DNA of 64,000 nt from Acidovorax temperans (GTDB lineage: Bacteria > Pseudomonadota > Gammaproteobacteria > Burkholderiales > Burkholderiaceae_C), in contig NZ_VFPV01000001.1 of the NCBI RefSeq assembly GCF_006716905.1, forward strand, positions 932,001-996,000, given 5' to 3'. Position numbers and translations under genes: made by a program. Position 1 is the first letter of the stretch. The number at the start of each line of letters is the position of its first letter. Positions 45,676 through 56,760 of the stretch are shown here, one piece after another. The notes under the pieces were generated by a model, which saw nothing but the letters and a program-made list of their open reading frames with translations, did no database searches and was not told the DNA's origin.

Positions 45676-46890
45676 TCAGCGCGGCAACCGCCGAGCTATT
45701 TCTGCGACCAGTTGTTGCGCCAGTGCGCGCTTGGAGGCATGCGGCAGTTCGCGGTGGCCCTGCTCGTCCACCAGCAGCAGGGCATTGTCGTCTTGACCAA
45801 AAGTGGCGGGGCCAATGTTGCCCACCAGCAGCGGCACACCCTTGCGCAAACGCTTCGCAGTGGCATGGGCCAGCAAATCGTGGCTTTCAGCCGCAAAGCC
45901 CACGCAGTACAACGCCCCAGACTGGGCGCGGGGCGATTGGGCCACGCGGGCCAGGATGTCGGGGTTCTCCACAAAATTAAGCGCCGGGGGCTGGCCAGAG
46001 CCATCCTTCTTGATTTTTTCGGTGGACTGGCTTGCCACGCGCCAGTCCGCAACGGCCGCAGTTGCTATAAATAGAGTAGCGCCTTGCGCTTGCCCCTCAA
46101 CGGCTTCAAACATATTTTGTGCTGATTTCACATCCAGCCTGCGTACGCCGCGGGGCGTGGGCAAATGCACAGGCCCTGCCACCAGAGTCACGTCGGCACC
46201 CGCTTCACGCGCAGCGCGGGCAATGGCAAAACCCATTTTTCCGCTCGAAAGGTTCGTGATGCCCCGCACGGGGTCGATGGCCTCGAACGTCGGGCCGGCC
46301 GTGATCAGCACTTTTTGGCCTGCCAGCACCTTGGGGGAGAAAAAGGCAATCACTTCTTCCAGCAATTCGCTGGGCTCCAACATGCGCCCATCGCCGGTTT
46401 CGCCGCAGGCCTGGTCGCCGTTGCCCACACCCAGCACCGTGGCACCGTCCTGCGCCACCTGGGCCAGGTTGCGCTGGGTGGCGGGGTGCGCCCACATCTC
46501 GCGGTTCATGGCGGGCGCCAGCAGCAACGGCACACGGTCGATGGGCCGGGCCAGGCACATCAGGCTCAGCAGCTCGTCGGCCCGGCCTTGCACCAGGCGG
46601 GCAATGAAATCAGCGCTGCACGGCGCAATCACGATGGCATCAGCCTCGCGGCTGAGGTTGATATGCGGCATATTGTTGGGCTCGCGGGCGTCCCACTGCG
46701 AGCCGTACACCGTGCGGCCCGACAGCGCCTGCATGGTCACCGGGGTGATGAACTGCTCAGCCGCCTCGGTCATCACCACCTGCACAGTGGCCCCCGCCTT
46801 GATGAGCTGGCGGCAAAAATCGGCTGCCTTGTAGCAAGCCACGCCCCCACTCAGACCCAGAACAATGTGTTTGCCAGCAAGCTCATTCAT
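45676..46890 (-). CDS. coaBC: Bifunctional phosphopantothenoylcysteine decarboxylase / phosphopantothenate-cysteine ligase
   Basis: A 404-residue enzyme for two steps of coenzyme A synthesis. The N-terminal flavoprotein half has LGLSGGVACYKAADF, APAMNREMW and the Cys in DQACGETGDGRM. The C-terminal ligase half starts at LITAGPTFEAIDPVRGITN and has NLSSGKMGFAIA. The segment AVEGQAQGATLFIATA (46060-46112) is encoded by DNA resembling the dispersed repeat but keeps normal protein length. Divergent from pyrG. Confidence 0.95.
   Translation of the reverse strand: MNELAGKHIVLGLSGGVACYKAADFCRQLIKAGATVQVVMTEAAEQFITPVTMQALSGRTVYGSQWDAREPNNMPHINLSREADAIVIAPCSADFIARLVQGRADELLSLMCLARPIDRVPLLLAPAMNREMWAHPATQRNLAQVAQDGATVLGVGNGDQACGETGDGRMLEPSELLEEVIAFFSPKVLAGQKVLITAGPTFEAIDPVRGITNLSSGKMGFAIARAAREAGADVTLVAGPVHLPTPRGVRRLDVKSAQNMFEAVEGQAQGATLFIATAAVADWRVASQSTEKIKKDGSGQPPALNFVENPDILARVAQSPRAQSGALYCVGFAAESHDLLAHATAKRLRKGVPLLVGNIGPATFGQDDNALLLVDEQGHRELPHASKRALAQQLVAEIARRLPR
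46060..46112. repeat. Dispersed palindromic repeat-like sequence, copy 6, inside coaBC
   Basis: GTTGCTATAAATAGAGTAGC and GCCTTGCGCTTGCCCCT match the family in inverted orientation. It lies in the linker of the ligase domain and is in frame. The resemblance is good but could be partly chance. Confidence 0.5.
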
Positions 46891-46960
46891 GGGCGCGAAT
46901 TTAGCAGACCCCAGCGCGGGCTATGCACAGGCCCGCAAGAGCGCGAAGGTAGCGCCCATC

Positions 46961-46966
46961 TATAAT
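46961..46966 (+). promoter_or_regulatory. Candidate -10 element for pyrG
   Basis: A perfect TATAAT lies 27 bases before the pyrG ATG in the coaBC-pyrG divergent region. The -35 is not clear. Confidence 0.55.
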
Positions 46967-46987
46967 CCCAATTTCCCACCACCATAA

Positions 46988-48652
<1,665 letters not shown>

Positions 48653-48663
48653 AGGAGACGGCC

Positions 48664-49521
48664 ATGCAACTGTGCGGATTCGACGTCGGCCTGAACCACC
48701 GGTTCTTCCTCATCGCGGGCACCTGTTCGATTGAAAGCCTGCAGATGTCACTGGATGTGGCGGGCCAGCTCAAGGAAGTCTGTACCGCCCTGGGCATTCC
48801 GCTGATCTACAAAGGCTCGTTCGACAAGGCCAACCGCTCCTCTGGCACCAGCCAGCGCGGCGTGGGGCTGGACGCGGGCCTGAAGATCCTGGACGAAGTG
48901 CGCCGCCAGTTGCATTTGCCCATCCTGACCGACGTACACGACGAATCGCAGGTCGCCCCCGTAGCCAGCGTGGTCGATGTGCTGCAAACACCCGCCTTCC
49001 TGTGCCGCCAGACGGACTTCATCCGTGCCGTGGCCCAGTCGGGCAAGCCGGTCAACATCAAGAAGGGGCAGTTCCTGGCCCCCTGGGACATGAAGAACGT
49101 CATTGACAAGGCCCGCGCTGCCGCGAACGAAGCCGGCCTGTCGGAAGACCGCTTCCTGGCCTGCGAACGTGGTGTGAGCTTTGGCTACAACAACCTTGTG
49201 GCCGACATGACCAGCCTGGCCGAGATGCGCAATTCGGGCGCGCCCGTGGTGTTTGACGTGACCCACTCGGTGCAAAAGCCCGGCGGCCTGGGTGCCGTGA
49301 GCGGTGGCGCCCGCGACATGGTGCCCGTGCTGGCCCGCGCAGGTGTGGCCGTGGGCGTGGCAGGGTTGTTCATGGAAACCCACCCCAAGCCCGCCGAAGC
49401 CTGGTCCGACGGCCCCAACGCCGTGCCGCTCAAGCACATGAAGGCGCTGCTGGAGACCTTGGTGGCCCTCGACGACGTGACCAAGAAAAACGGATTCCTC
49501 GAAAACAACTTTGGAGCCTGA
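48664..49521 (+). CDS. kdsA: 3-deoxy-8-phosphooctulonate synthase
   Basis: A 285-residue enzyme making KDO-8-phosphate from arabinose-5-phosphate and PEP for lipopolysaccharide. Signatures [29 protein letters not shown] and [14 protein letters not shown] are complete. It starts 11 bases after pyrG and ends 4 bases before the DUF1330 gene, so it is in the operon. Confidence 0.97.
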   Translation: MQLCGFDVGLNHRFFLIAGTCSIESLQMSLDVAGQLKEVCTALGIPLIYKGSFDKANRSSGTSQRGVGLDAGLKILDEVRRQLHLPILTDVHDESQVAPVASVVDVLQTPAFLCRQTDFIRAVAQSGKPVNIKKGQFLAPWDMKNVIDKARAAANEAGLSEDRFLACERGVSFGYNNLVADMTSLAEMRNSGAPVVFDVTHSVQKPGGLGAVSGGARDMVPVLARAGVAVGVAGLFMETHPKPAEAWSDGPNAVPLKHMKALLETLVALDDVTKKNGFLENNFGA

Positions 49522-49525
49522 CCAC

Positions 49526-49816
49526 ATGCCCAGCGGCTACATCATCGCCAACGTCCGCGTGACGAACCCTGCCCAGTACGAGGAATACAAGAAATGGTCC
49601 ACTGCGGCCTTCCAGGCCCACAACGCTGAAATCTGCGTTCGCGGCGGCGCAGTGGAAGTGATGGAAGGGGACTGGACCCCAGAGCGCGTGGTGATTGCCA
49701 AGTTCCCGAGCTTCGAGGCCGCCAAGGCCTTCTACCACTCGCCCGAATACGGCAAGGCCCGTGCCGCCCGCGAAGGCGCGGCCATCATGCACTTGGTCTG
49801 CGTCGAAGGCCTTTGA
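49526..49816 (+). CDS. DUF1330 family protein
   Basis: A 96-residue dimeric alpha/beta-barrel-like protein (ferredoxin-like fold): GYIIANVRVTNPAQYEEYKK, FQAHNAEICVRGG and ERVVIAKFPSFEAAKAFYHS. The start at 49526 lies 4 bases after the kdsA stop. Biochemical role unknown. Its place between kdsA and eno looks like an operon member. Confidence 0.88.
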   Translation: MPSGYIIANVRVTNPAQYEEYKKWSTAAFQAHNAEICVRGGAVEVMEGDWTPERVVIAKFPSFEAAKAFYHSPEYGKARAAREGAAIMHLVCVEGL

Positions 49817-49819
49817 CGC

Positions 49820-51187
<1,368 letters not shown>

Positions 51188-51261
51188 CGTACTGCAGGGC
51201 ATGCGCCGCTGTGCAAGCGCGGCGCGGCCCTGTGCTTGACCTCCTTCTCTGAGGCCACCCC

Positions 51262-51540
51262 ATGGGCATCCGATTGGTTCCTGTTGTCCTGCTGGCGCTG
51301 CTGGTCGCACTGCATGCGCAGTTGTGGCTGGGGCGCGGCAGCCTGCCCCAGGTGGCTGCCATGCAGCAAAAAATCGAGGCGCAAAAAGCAGCCAACGCGC
51401 AGGTGCGCCAGGCCAATGAACGGCTGGCCTCGGAAGTGCATGACCTGAAAGAAGGTCTGGACATGGTGGAAGAAAAAGCCCGCAGCGAACTGGGCATGGT
51501 CAAGCAAGGCGAGGTGTACGTGCAGTTCACCCCGCGTTGA
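51262..51540 (+). CDS. ftsB: Cell division protein FtsB
   Basis: A 92-residue protein with one N-terminal helix (LVPVVLLALLVALHAQLWLG) and a coiled coil (AAMQQKIEAQKAANAQVRQ to residue about 65), then ARSELGMVKQGEVYVQ. It links FtsL and FtsQ in the divisome. The position after eno is conserved. Confidence 0.93.
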   Translation: MGIRLVPVVLLALLVALHAQLWLGRGSLPQVAAMQQKIEAQKAANAQVRQANERLASEVHDLKEGLDMVEEKARSELGMVKQGEVYVQFTPR

Positions 51541-51594
51541 ACGGCACTGCACCTGCCGCACCCCCTCCACAGCTCCCCTTAGTCTCTGACGCCC

Positions 51595-52128
51595 ATGGCT
51601 ATTCACCTCGTGGGCGCGCCGCACAGCGGAGTGCATGAACTTCTGGCAGCGCTGACTGCCGAGCTGGGCGTGCACACGGCTCAGCTGCATCCTTTGATGC
51701 AAGCCCTTCCCAGTGCTGACAGCGCGCTCCCGGCTTCACCAGAGGCTTCCTTGCCCCCGCTCACTCCCATCACTTTATTGACGGGACTCGACTGGCCTTG
51801 CCCCCCTGCCGAACAGGAAAACCGAGAACAATGCGATGCTGAACTGCGCCGCCAGCTTCAGGCCAGCGGCACCCCTTATCGGGTGGTGTATGGCAGCACC
51901 GCCCGCCGCGTGTCCACCGCGCTGGCCGCAGCCCAGGCGCTGCAAGCCGCGACCCCATCTACCGCACTGAGCCTCACACGAGCGCCCGTTGGTAGTGCAG
52001 ATGGGCGGCGAGATGAGGACGATGACCAGGGGCGTTTGAAAATGCGCTCCTGGGGCTGTGAAAAATGCAGCGACCCGGTTTGCGAGCACCGCCTGTTCAC
52101 ATCACTGCGGCTGGCTGCCACGCGGTGA
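51595..52128 (+). CDS. Hypothetical protein with a Cys-rich C-terminus
   Basis: A 177-residue protein. The first 25 residues (MAIHLVGAPHSGVHELLAAL) and the segment LLTGLDWPCPPAEQ suggest a P-loop-like small domain, but no intact Walker A is present. The tail reads RSWGCEKCSDPVCEHRLFTS, a CxxC...CxH cluster that could bind a metal. Family not recognised. It follows ftsB by 54 bases. Confidence 0.65.
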   Translation: MAIHLVGAPHSGVHELLAALTAELGVHTAQLHPLMQALPSADSALPASPEASLPPLTPITLLTGLDWPCPPAEQENREQCDAELRRQLQASGTPYRVVYGSTARRVSTALAAAQALQAATPSTALSLTRAPVGSADGRRDEDDDQGRLKMRSWGCEKCSDPVCEHRLFTSLRLAATR

Positions 52129-52167
52129 CGGAAACACCGCAGCCTTGGGCTGCGGCCGAAACGTTCC

Positions 52168-52644
52168 TCAAGCGTCCTGCTTCACACCCTGCCGAATAGA
52201 CTTGAGCAGAAGCACGATCTGGTTCGAAGCAAACCGGTAGCGGCCGTTGAGAATGGCGACCACATGGTCCCACTCCCCCTGTTAAGCCCATCGCACCATC
52301 TCGGCAGCCTGTTCGTGAAAGTAACGGTGCCGCGCCATCAGCAAAGGGTAAGCAGGGTGGTGGCCCAGCACGTCGGCGCCCACACCATGCAACCAGCGCC
52401 CCAATGCGCTGTAGTCATCCCGGCGGATCACGTCAGGGTCCAGCCCCACTGGCAGGCGCCCTTCCAGGTAGTCCATCAAGCGGGCTTTCCAGCGTTCGTG
52501 CGCGTTGATGGCGGCATCCACATCCAGCTCGGCAGGCACCGAATCTTCTGGCGGCGAAGCCAGGGCGATGGCCTCGCCAGCAGGGCCAGCCTGAGCCCCT
52601 GCGTTGGATGCCGACACTCCCAAAAATCGACGGAAAAAATCCAT
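52168..52644 (-). pseudogene. CZB (chemoreceptor zinc-binding) domain protein with an internal stop
   Basis: The frame from 52644 encodes 120 residues with the CZB pattern AINAHERWKARLMDYLEG, ALGRWLHGVG and PAYPLLMARHRYFHEQAAEM, including the Zn-ligand His residues. It stops at TAA (52282-52284). Past the stop the same frame continues QGEWDHVVAILNGRYRFASN, QIVLLLKSIRQGVKQDA and a true stop at 52168, exactly the missing C-terminal helices. The stop replaces a Gln-like codon (CAA to TAA). Repaired length is 158 residues. Such proteins sense zinc or oxidants. Reduced function is likely. Confidence 0.82.
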
Positions 52645-52788
52645 GCAAACCCTTCCTTCTGGGAAGGATCTTAGGAGAGGTCCGTCAAACTATCTGTCAA
52701 CAATCGTCACCCTCTGGGCGGGCTCCGATCAGCACCTTGGGGCGGCACACCACACCCGCCCCATCGACCTGGGGCAAGCGGCACGGGC

Positions 52789-53781
52789 TTATTGAACGCC
52801 CGATGGCGCAGGCGGTTGGGCGGCAGCAGATTGCAGGAAGAGCTGCGCCGCATCCACCGCATCGAAGCGGTATTGCTGGCCACAGAACTCGCAACCCACC
52901 TCGATCTCGCTGCGCTCAGCCAGAATGCTTTCAGCCTCTTCAGCGCCCAGGCCGCGCAGCATGTTGGCCACGCGTTCGCGGCTGCAGGTGCAGGCAAAGC
53001 GCGGGCCGCGCTCACCCTCCAAGGGCTCGAAGCGCAGCAGCTTTTCTTCCCAGAACAAGCGCCGCAGAATGGTGTCCACATCCAGGGTCAGCAACTCGTC
53101 GCGGGTCAGGCTGGAAGCCAGATGGGCGATACGGTTGTAGTCTTCGTTGTGACCAATCTGGTCTTCGTTCTCGCGGTGCGATAGCCCCTGGGCCAGGTTG
53201 CCCTCGCCCTTCAAAGGCATGCGCTGGATCAGCAAGCCCGCAGCCACCTCGCTGTTGGCCGCCAGCACCAGCACAGTGTCCAGCTGCTCCGACTGCAGCA
53301 TGTAGTGCTGCAGCACATCCGACAGGCGTTCGAGTTTTTCGTTATGGTCGCCGTGCAGCGGCACCACGCCCTGGTAGGGTTGCTGGCCTGGCAGGCGGTC
53401 CTTGGGATCCAGCGTGATGGCGCAACGCCCGCCGCCGCCCACATTGACCATCTGGCTCAGCCGGGCATCGGCAGCGATGTCGCAGTTGATGGTGGCGGTA
53501 GCGCGCAGGCTGAGGTCCGACTGCACCTCCGCCACCGCCACCTTCACCGGGCCATCCCCGAACACCTGCAGCACCAGCGCACCGTTGAACTTGATGTTGG
53601 ACTGCATCAGCACACCAGCCGCAGCCATCTCGCCCAACAACTCCTGCACCGGTGCGGGATAGGCGCCGGTGGCCGAATTGCTGTTGCGGCGCTGCAGGAC
53701 CTCGGTCCAGGCATCGGTCAGCCGCACGATCATGCCGCGCACGGGCAGGCCTTCAAACAAAAACTTGTGGAGTTCAGACAC
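52789..53781 (-). CDS. hslO: Redox-regulated chaperone Hsp33
   Basis: A 330-residue chaperone activated by oxidation. It starts at GTG (53781, VSELHKFLFEG). The N-terminal domain holds GVLMQSNIKFNGALVLQ and MVNVGGGGRCAITLDP; the C-terminal zinc switch has FACTCSRERV and VGCEFCGQQYRF (CxC...CxxC). It lies downstream of the gamma-carbonic anhydrase gene, 41 bases apart. Confidence 0.95.
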   Translation of the reverse strand: MSELHKFLFEGLPVRGMIVRLTDAWTEVLQRRNSNSATGAYPAPVQELLGEMAAAGVLMQSNIKFNGALVLQVFGDGPVKVAVAEVQSDLSLRATATINCDIAADARLSQMVNVGGGGRCAITLDPKDRLPGQQPYQGVVPLHGDHNEKLERLSDVLQHYMLQSEQLDTVLVLAANSEVAAGLLIQRMPLKGEGNLAQGLSHRENEDQIGHNEDYNRIAHLASSLTRDELLTLDVDTILRRLFWEEKLLRFEPLEGERGPRFACTCSRERVANMLRGLGAEEAESILAERSEIEVGCEFCGQQYRFDAVDAAQLFLQSAAAQPPAPSGVQ

Positions 53782-53822
53782 TCGGGGATTCCAGAAAAAC
53801 AAAAATAGAAGGCGCGAAGATC

Positions 53823-54347
53823 TCAATCGATGCGGCGCAGGCCCTGCTTGAAGCGGCGGGCGTTCTCGATGTAGTGCAGCGCGCTTTGGCGCAGCCCCTC
53901 GATCTGCTCGGGCGTCAATTCGCGCACGGCCTTGGCCGGGGCGCCGATGATCATCGATCCATCGGGGAATTCCTTGCCTTCGGTGACCAGTGCACCTGCG
54001 CCCACCAGGCAGTTCTTGCCAATCTTCGCGCCATTGAGCACCACGGCGCCAATGCCGATCAGCGACTCGTCTCCAATGGTGCAGCCATGCAGCATGACCT
54101 GGTGCCCCACGGTGACGCGCTCGCCCACCACCAGCGGCTGACCAAAATCGGCGTGCAGCACGCTGGCGTCCTGGATGTTGGTGCCCGCGCCGATGCTGAT
54201 GCGTGCGGTATCGCCCCGCACCACGGCGCCAAACCATACGCTGGCGTCTTCACCCAGATGCACATCGCCCATGACCTGGGCACTGTCGGCTACCCACGCG
54301 GAACCCGGCACCAGCGGCGCCACACCATCCAGTTCATACAAAGCCAT
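53823..54347 (-). CDS. Gamma-carbonic anhydrase family protein
   Basis: A 174-residue left-handed beta-helix protein with hexapeptide repeats. The metal-ligand histidines are visible in VLHADFGQPL and VGHQVMLHGCTIG, with GDTARISIGAGTNIQD upstream. Members may hydrate CO2 or only bind metal. Start at 54347. Probably co-transcribed with hslO. Confidence 0.92.
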   Translation of the reverse strand: MALYELDGVAPLVPGSAWVADSAQVMGDVHLGEDASVWFGAVVRGDTARISIGAGTNIQDASVLHADFGQPLVVGERVTVGHQVMLHGCTIGDESLIGIGAVVLNGAKIGKNCLVGAGALVTEGKEFPDGSMIIGAPAKAVRELTPEQIEGLRQSALHYIENARRFKQGLRRID

Positions 54348-54424
54348 GCAACACACTCCGGTGAAAAGACAAAGGGGCTGCCAATTGGTTACAAAGCGTG
54401 TGCAGTGCGCTCAGCAGCAGGGCC

Positions 54425-54430
54425 TAGAAT
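54425..54430 (+). promoter_or_regulatory. Candidate -10 element very close to the DUF455 start
   Basis: TAGAAT ends 8 bases before the ATG at 54438, and no Shine-Dalgarno sequence lies between. If used, the transcript would begin at or next to the start codon. Confidence 0.35.
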
Positions 54431-54437
54431 TGTACGG

Positions 54438-55241
54438 ATGGAGCTTCGCCAATGTGCATTGCAGGTTTTGCAACTTGCCGACCCTGATCAAAAATCGGCT
54501 GCAGCGCTTGCCCTGCAAGCGCAACTAGCTACATATTCGATAGCAGAGAAATTCACACCCAGCCAGGCTGAGATCGGCACCCTGCCGGGGCACCCCGAGC
54601 GCCCCCTGCTGCTGCGCCACACCGAGATGGCCCGGCGCTCACCCGCCACCCCCGAAGGGCGTGCCGTGCTGGTGCATGCCATTGCCCATATTGAATTCAA
54701 CGCCATCAATCTGGCACTCGACGCTATCTGGCGCTTTGACGGCATGCCGCCGGCTTACTACCACGACTGGCTGCGGGTGGCCGCCGAAGAGGCCACGCAC
54801 TTTGAAATGCTGCGTGGCCACCTGCGTGCGCACGGTTACGACTATGGCGACTTCCCGGCGCACCAGGGCCTGTGGACCATGTGCGAGAAAACGCAGCACG
54901 ACATCGTGGCGCGCATGGCCCTGGTGCCGCGCACCATGGAAGCCCGCGGGCTGGACGCCACGCCCTTGATTCAGCGCAAGCTTCGGCAGGTGGGCACGTC
55001 CGATGCGTTGGCTGCCGCCACCATCCTCGATACCATCCTGCACGACGAGGTGGGCCACGTGGCCATCGGCAACCACTGGTACCGGTGGCTGTGCGAACGC
55101 GACGGACTGAACCCGGAGCCGCACTACGCCGTCCTGGTGCGGCAATACGAAGCCCCGCGCCTCAAACCGCCGTTCAACGACGACGCCCGCCGCCGCGCTG
55201 GATTCACTGAAACGGAACTTCAATGGCTGCAGCAGGGCTGA
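54438..55241 (+). CDS. DUF455 ferritin-like protein
   Basis: A 267-residue helical protein with carboxylate and His pairs typical of ferritin-like di-iron folds: HIEFNAINLALDAIWRF, AAEEATHFEMLRGHLRAHGY and LHDEVGHVAIGNHWY. The start at 54438 (MELRQCALQVLQLADPDQ) fits the family. The N-terminal segment ALALQAQLATYSIAEKF is written by a dispersed repeat copy. Function unknown; a metal-dependent oxidation role is inferred. Confidence 0.85.
   Translation: MELRQCALQVLQLADPDQKSAAALALQAQLATYSIAEKFTPSQAEIGTLPGHPERPLLLRHTEMARRSPATPEGRAVLVHAIAHIEFNAINLALDAIWRFDGMPPAYYHDWLRVAAEEATHFEMLRGHLRAHGYDYGDFPAHQGLWTMCEKTQHDIVARMALVPRTMEARGLDATPLIQRKLRQVGTSDALAAATILDTILHDEVGHVAIGNHWYRWLCERDGLNPEPHYAVLVRQYEAPRLKPPFNDDARRRAGFTETELQWLQQG
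54487..54548. repeat. Dispersed palindromic repeat, copy 8, inside the DUF455 gene
   Basis: ATCGGCTGCAGCGCTTGCCC, TGCAAGCGCAACTAGCTA and CATATTCGATAGCAGAG follow the family pattern. It is translated in frame in a variable N-terminal part of the protein. Confidence 0.7.
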
Positions 55242-55269
55242 GCGAAACGCCCGGGAATTGGGCGCTCCC

Positions 55270-55275
55270 TAAAAT
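55270..55275 (+). promoter_or_regulatory. Candidate -10 element of the first EAL/HDOD gene
   Basis: TAAAAT lies 52 bases before the ATG at 55327 and just after the DUF455 gene end. Confidence 0.4.
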
Positions 55276-55326
55276 GAGTCGGTTGTTTTTGCATCTTTTG
55301 AATCGTTCACACGTGAGTAGCCAGCC

Positions 55327-56595
55327 ATGTCCACTACACCCGCCAATGCAGCGGCCTATCCTGCAAGCAACACATCGGGGCAAGCCACTGTGGCCATGAT
55401 CGCGCGCCAAGCCATCGTCAATGCCCAGCAAGCAGTGATTGGCTATGAGCTGTTCAACCGTTCGCGCACCGGCATCGGGCACACCGCCGCCACCGATGTG
55501 ATTCTGGTGTTCACAGCGCTGTCGCATGCGGGCACGGAAGAGCTGGTCGGCAAGAAGCTGATTTTTGTGAACTGCACGCACGAAAGCCTCTCGGGCGGCC
55601 ACCTGGAACTGCTGGACCCCGATAAGGTAGTGCTGGAGATTCCGCCGCTGGGCCACGCAGCTGCGCAGGAGGTGGAAACGCGCCTGCCCATCCTCATGGG
55701 CCTGCGTGATCGCGGCTTTCACCTCGCCTTCAACCACACCGTACTCGAATCGGCTTATGCCGCCTGGTTGCCCCTGGCCGACTACATCAAGCTGGATCTG
55801 TCGGTGCTGGCCCCTGACCAACTGGCCGTGCTGATCCGCTACGCCGCACGCAACAGCCAGGCGGAGTTGATTGCCGAGAAGGTCGAGACAGCCCAGCAAT
55901 ACGACATGGTTTCCAGCCAAGGGGTGCAACTGTTCCAGGGCTACTGGTTCGCGCGCCCCTCGCTGGTAGAGACCAAGCTGCTCTCGCCTGCACAGGCCAG
56001 CATCGTCCACCTCATCAACCTGGTGCGCAAGCAAGCCAGCACCGACGATATTGAAGAGGTGCTGAAGAAGGATGCCGGTCTGGCGTTCAACCTCATGCGC
56101 CTCATCAACTCGGCCGGGTTTGGGCTGAACCGGGAGATCACCTCCTTCCGCCAGGCCGTGATGCTGCTGGGGCTGAAAAAGCTGTTCCGCTGGGCGGCCC
56201 TGCTGCTCACGGCCGCACGCACGGGTGCAGCGCCGTCTTCGGTGGGCCAGACCGCCGTGGTGCGCGGCCGGTTGATGGAATTGCTGGCGCTGGAGAGCAT
56301 GCCCCCGGAAGAAGCCGACCAGGCCTTCGTGGTGGGCATCTTCTCGTTGCTGGATGTGATGCTGTCCATTCCCATGGAATCGGCCCTCAAGCTGCTGACC
56401 GTGCCTGACGCCGTGGCCGCCGCCCTGCTGCGCCGCGAAGGCGTGCTGGGCGACCTGCTCACGCTGGCTGAAGCCTGCGAATCGAGCGACGACGCCGTTT
56501 TCCACAAGGCGGCAGGGACACTGCACCTGAGCAGCCAGCAGATCAACATGGCCCACCTGCAAGCCCTGGCCTGGGCAGACCAGATGACCGAGTGA
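55327..56595 (+). CDS. EAL/HDOD (YuxH-like) signalling protein, first of a tandem pair
   Basis: A 422-residue protein. The N-terminal EAL-like domain (about 20-200) starts IARQAIVNAQQAVIGYELFN, with YELF where active phosphodiesterases have EAL, so cyclic-di-GMP cleavage is unlikely. The C-terminal HDOD domain (about 210-400) has INLVRKQASTDDIEEVLKKD, LINSAGFGLNREITSFRQAV and LGLKKLFRWAALLL. HDOD proteins relay signals in motility and biofilm control. The second copy follows after 165 bases. Confidence 0.88.
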   Translation: MSTTPANAAAYPASNTSGQATVAMIARQAIVNAQQAVIGYELFNRSRTGIGHTAATDVILVFTALSHAGTEELVGKKLIFVNCTHESLSGGHLELLDPDKVVLEIPPLGHAAAQEVETRLPILMGLRDRGFHLAFNHTVLESAYAAWLPLADYIKLDLSVLAPDQLAVLIRYAARNSQAELIAEKVETAQQYDMVSSQGVQLFQGYWFARPSLVETKLLSPAQASIVHLINLVRKQASTDDIEEVLKKDAGLAFNLMRLINSAGFGLNREITSFRQAVMLLGLKKLFRWAALLLTAARTGAAPSSVGQTAVVRGRLMELLALESMPPEEADQAFVVGIFSLLDVMLSIPMESALKLLTVPDAVAAALLRREGVLGDLLTLAEACESSDDAVFHKAAGTLHLSSQQINMAHLQALAWADQMTE

Positions 56596-56715
56596 ACTGC
56601 CCAGCGGCCCGCTTGCATGGCGCCGCTGGCGGCAACGCGCGGCTGGATGGGTGCCAGCCGCCGAGGGCTCGCCCACGGTGCTCGGGCATTGCACCGCCCC
56701 CGTCAAGACAGCGCC

Positions 56716-56721
56716 TAGAAT
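56716..56721 (+). promoter_or_regulatory. Candidate -10 element of the second EAL/HDOD gene
   Basis: TAGAAT lies 39 bases before the ATG at 56761. Each paralogue thus has its own possible promoter. Confidence 0.35.
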
Positions 56722-56760
56722 GTGACGAAGCGTTCCGCTCAATCCTTTTCTAGCCGCATC

